A stretch of 64,000 nt of DNA from Aldehydirespirator sp965261105 (GTDB lineage Bacteria; Actinomycetota; Acidimicrobiia; Acidimicrobiales; Aldehydirespiratoraceae). Shown here piece after piece: positions 63,425 to 64,000 of the stretch. Under the pieces are notes generated by a model. That model was not told the origin of the DNA, ran no database searches, and saw nothing but the letters and a program-made list of their open reading frames with translations. A program made the position numbers and the translations under genes. Positions within the stretch are counted from its first letter, which is position 1. Each line of letters opens with the position of its first letter. The stretch spans positions 4,030,001 to 4,094,000 of the forward strand of contig CBDHCM010000006.1 in NCBI GenBank assembly GCA_965261105.1, read 5' to 3'.

Positions 63425-64000
63425 GTGGCGTTCGAGGGCGACACCGAGGGCGACACCAAGATCGGCCTGTTCATCACCAACCAGCATCCCGTGGGCGCGG
63501 ACCTGGTAAGGGGATGGACGACCAACTCCGCATGGTCAGAGCGGTGCGCGACCGCGGCTGGGACTCGGTCTGGGCTGGACAGCACTACCTGCCCGACGGA
63601 ATGGCCATGCCGCAGTGCGTTCCGTTCGTGAGCCGCATCACCGCGGAGTGCGGACCGATGGAGGTCGGGATCGGGATACTGCTGCTCGCGCTGCACAATC
63701 CGCTGGACGTGGCCGAGACGTGGGCCTCCATCGACGTGCTGTGCGCAGGCCGGCTGACCTTCGGGGTGGGGCTCGGGTACCGCGAGGTGGAGTACCGCGG
63801 CTTCGGCCTCAACCCGAAGTCCAGGGTCAAGCGCTTCGAGGCCAACCTCGACCTCGTCAAGCGGCTGTGGACCGAAGACAACGTCGACTCGGACCTTGAA
63901 TGGTGTCGCCTGGAGTCGGCCACGCTCAACATCAGGCCCGTCCAGAAGCCTCGGCCGCCGATCTGGATCGCGGCCAACGCCCACCCCGCGGTGGAGCGGG
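63425..64000 (+). pseudogene. luciferase-like monooxygenase with a frameshift, cut by the window edge
   Basis: GTG 63425 follows AGGAGC. The first 30 codons (EGDTKIGLFITNQHPVGADL) continue in a different frame from ATG 63514 (MDDQLRMVRAVRDRGWDSVW, GQHYLP) and run open to the window end with LDVAETWASIDVLCAGRLTF, GVGLGYREVEYRGFGL and IRPVQKPRPPIWIAANAH, standard LLM motifs. One base is missing at the GTAAGGGGATG of 63506-63516. Either a true pseudogene or a base-call error; the remainder of the gene is outside. Confidence 0.6.

Overview
The window is high-GC DNA with actinobacterial habits: GTG starts, 4-bp start/stop overlaps, AAACGG-type lipoboxes, Tat signals and probable leaderless genes. 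The mix of xenobiotic-type catabolic genes, large Calx-beta/cadherin repeat proteins and a MauA/MauE-like redox cluster suggests an environmental Acidimicrobiia-like actinobacterium. This placement is an inference from gene content, not a phylogenetic result.

1-32,600 is mostly chromosomal. A plus-strand catabolic run (FAD oxidase, VOC protein, muconolactone-isomerase-like protein, SDR, cupin-rhodanese fusion, luciferase-like monooxygenase, zinc alcohol dehydrogenase) fills 1-7,184. An AbrB/PIN toxin-antitoxin pair (7,486-8,183) meets a minus-strand operon (19,539 down to 8,203). That operon encodes a zinc-ribbon gamma-like subunit, HyuA, HyuB, a ~30 kDa protein, a second HyuA, a thiolase, a DUF35 protein and a CoA ligase. 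This is the gene set expected of an acetophenone-carboxylase-type ketone carboxylation route followed by CoA activation and thiolysis. Then come a RHH/VapC-like pair, prfC, a sulfatase-P450-dehydrogenase operon, two truncated ATPase remnants and a 1,444-residue secreted repeat protein. Several gene ends in the first 15 kb carry tandem duplications of 48 to 81 bp.

32,742-56,087 looks like two tandem integrative elements at the 5' end of a tRNA-Ala(UGC) gene. The 16-bp sequence made of CAG CCC plus the first ten bases of the tRNA occurs at 32,742, 34,285 and 56,008. The last two copies also share the tRNA leader. The small element (1.5 kb) holds an NYN-domain gene and an IS1182 fragment. The large one (21.7 kb, visibly lower in GC) carries lipoproteins, a pilin-like protein, four unknown genes, a zinc-ribbon repeat protein, a giant Calx-beta protein, a small XRE-like regulator facing two palindromes, a degenerate tyrosine-recombinase-like gene and a 540-codon gene coupled to it. 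Three ISL3-type copies (one reduced to ~420 bp) and one IS1595-type element have landed in it. Two insertions split genes whose frames rejoin exactly when the IS and one 8-bp target copy are removed.

56,143-64,000 is chromosomal again: a nitrilase-superfamily hydrolase; a five-gene cluster with a MauE-like membrane protein, a Tat-exported MauA-like cysteine-rich protein fused to SLH domains, a thioredoxin-like protein and two unknowns; a PhyH dioxygenase; an amidohydrolase; and a frameshifted luciferase-like monooxygenase cut by the window edge.
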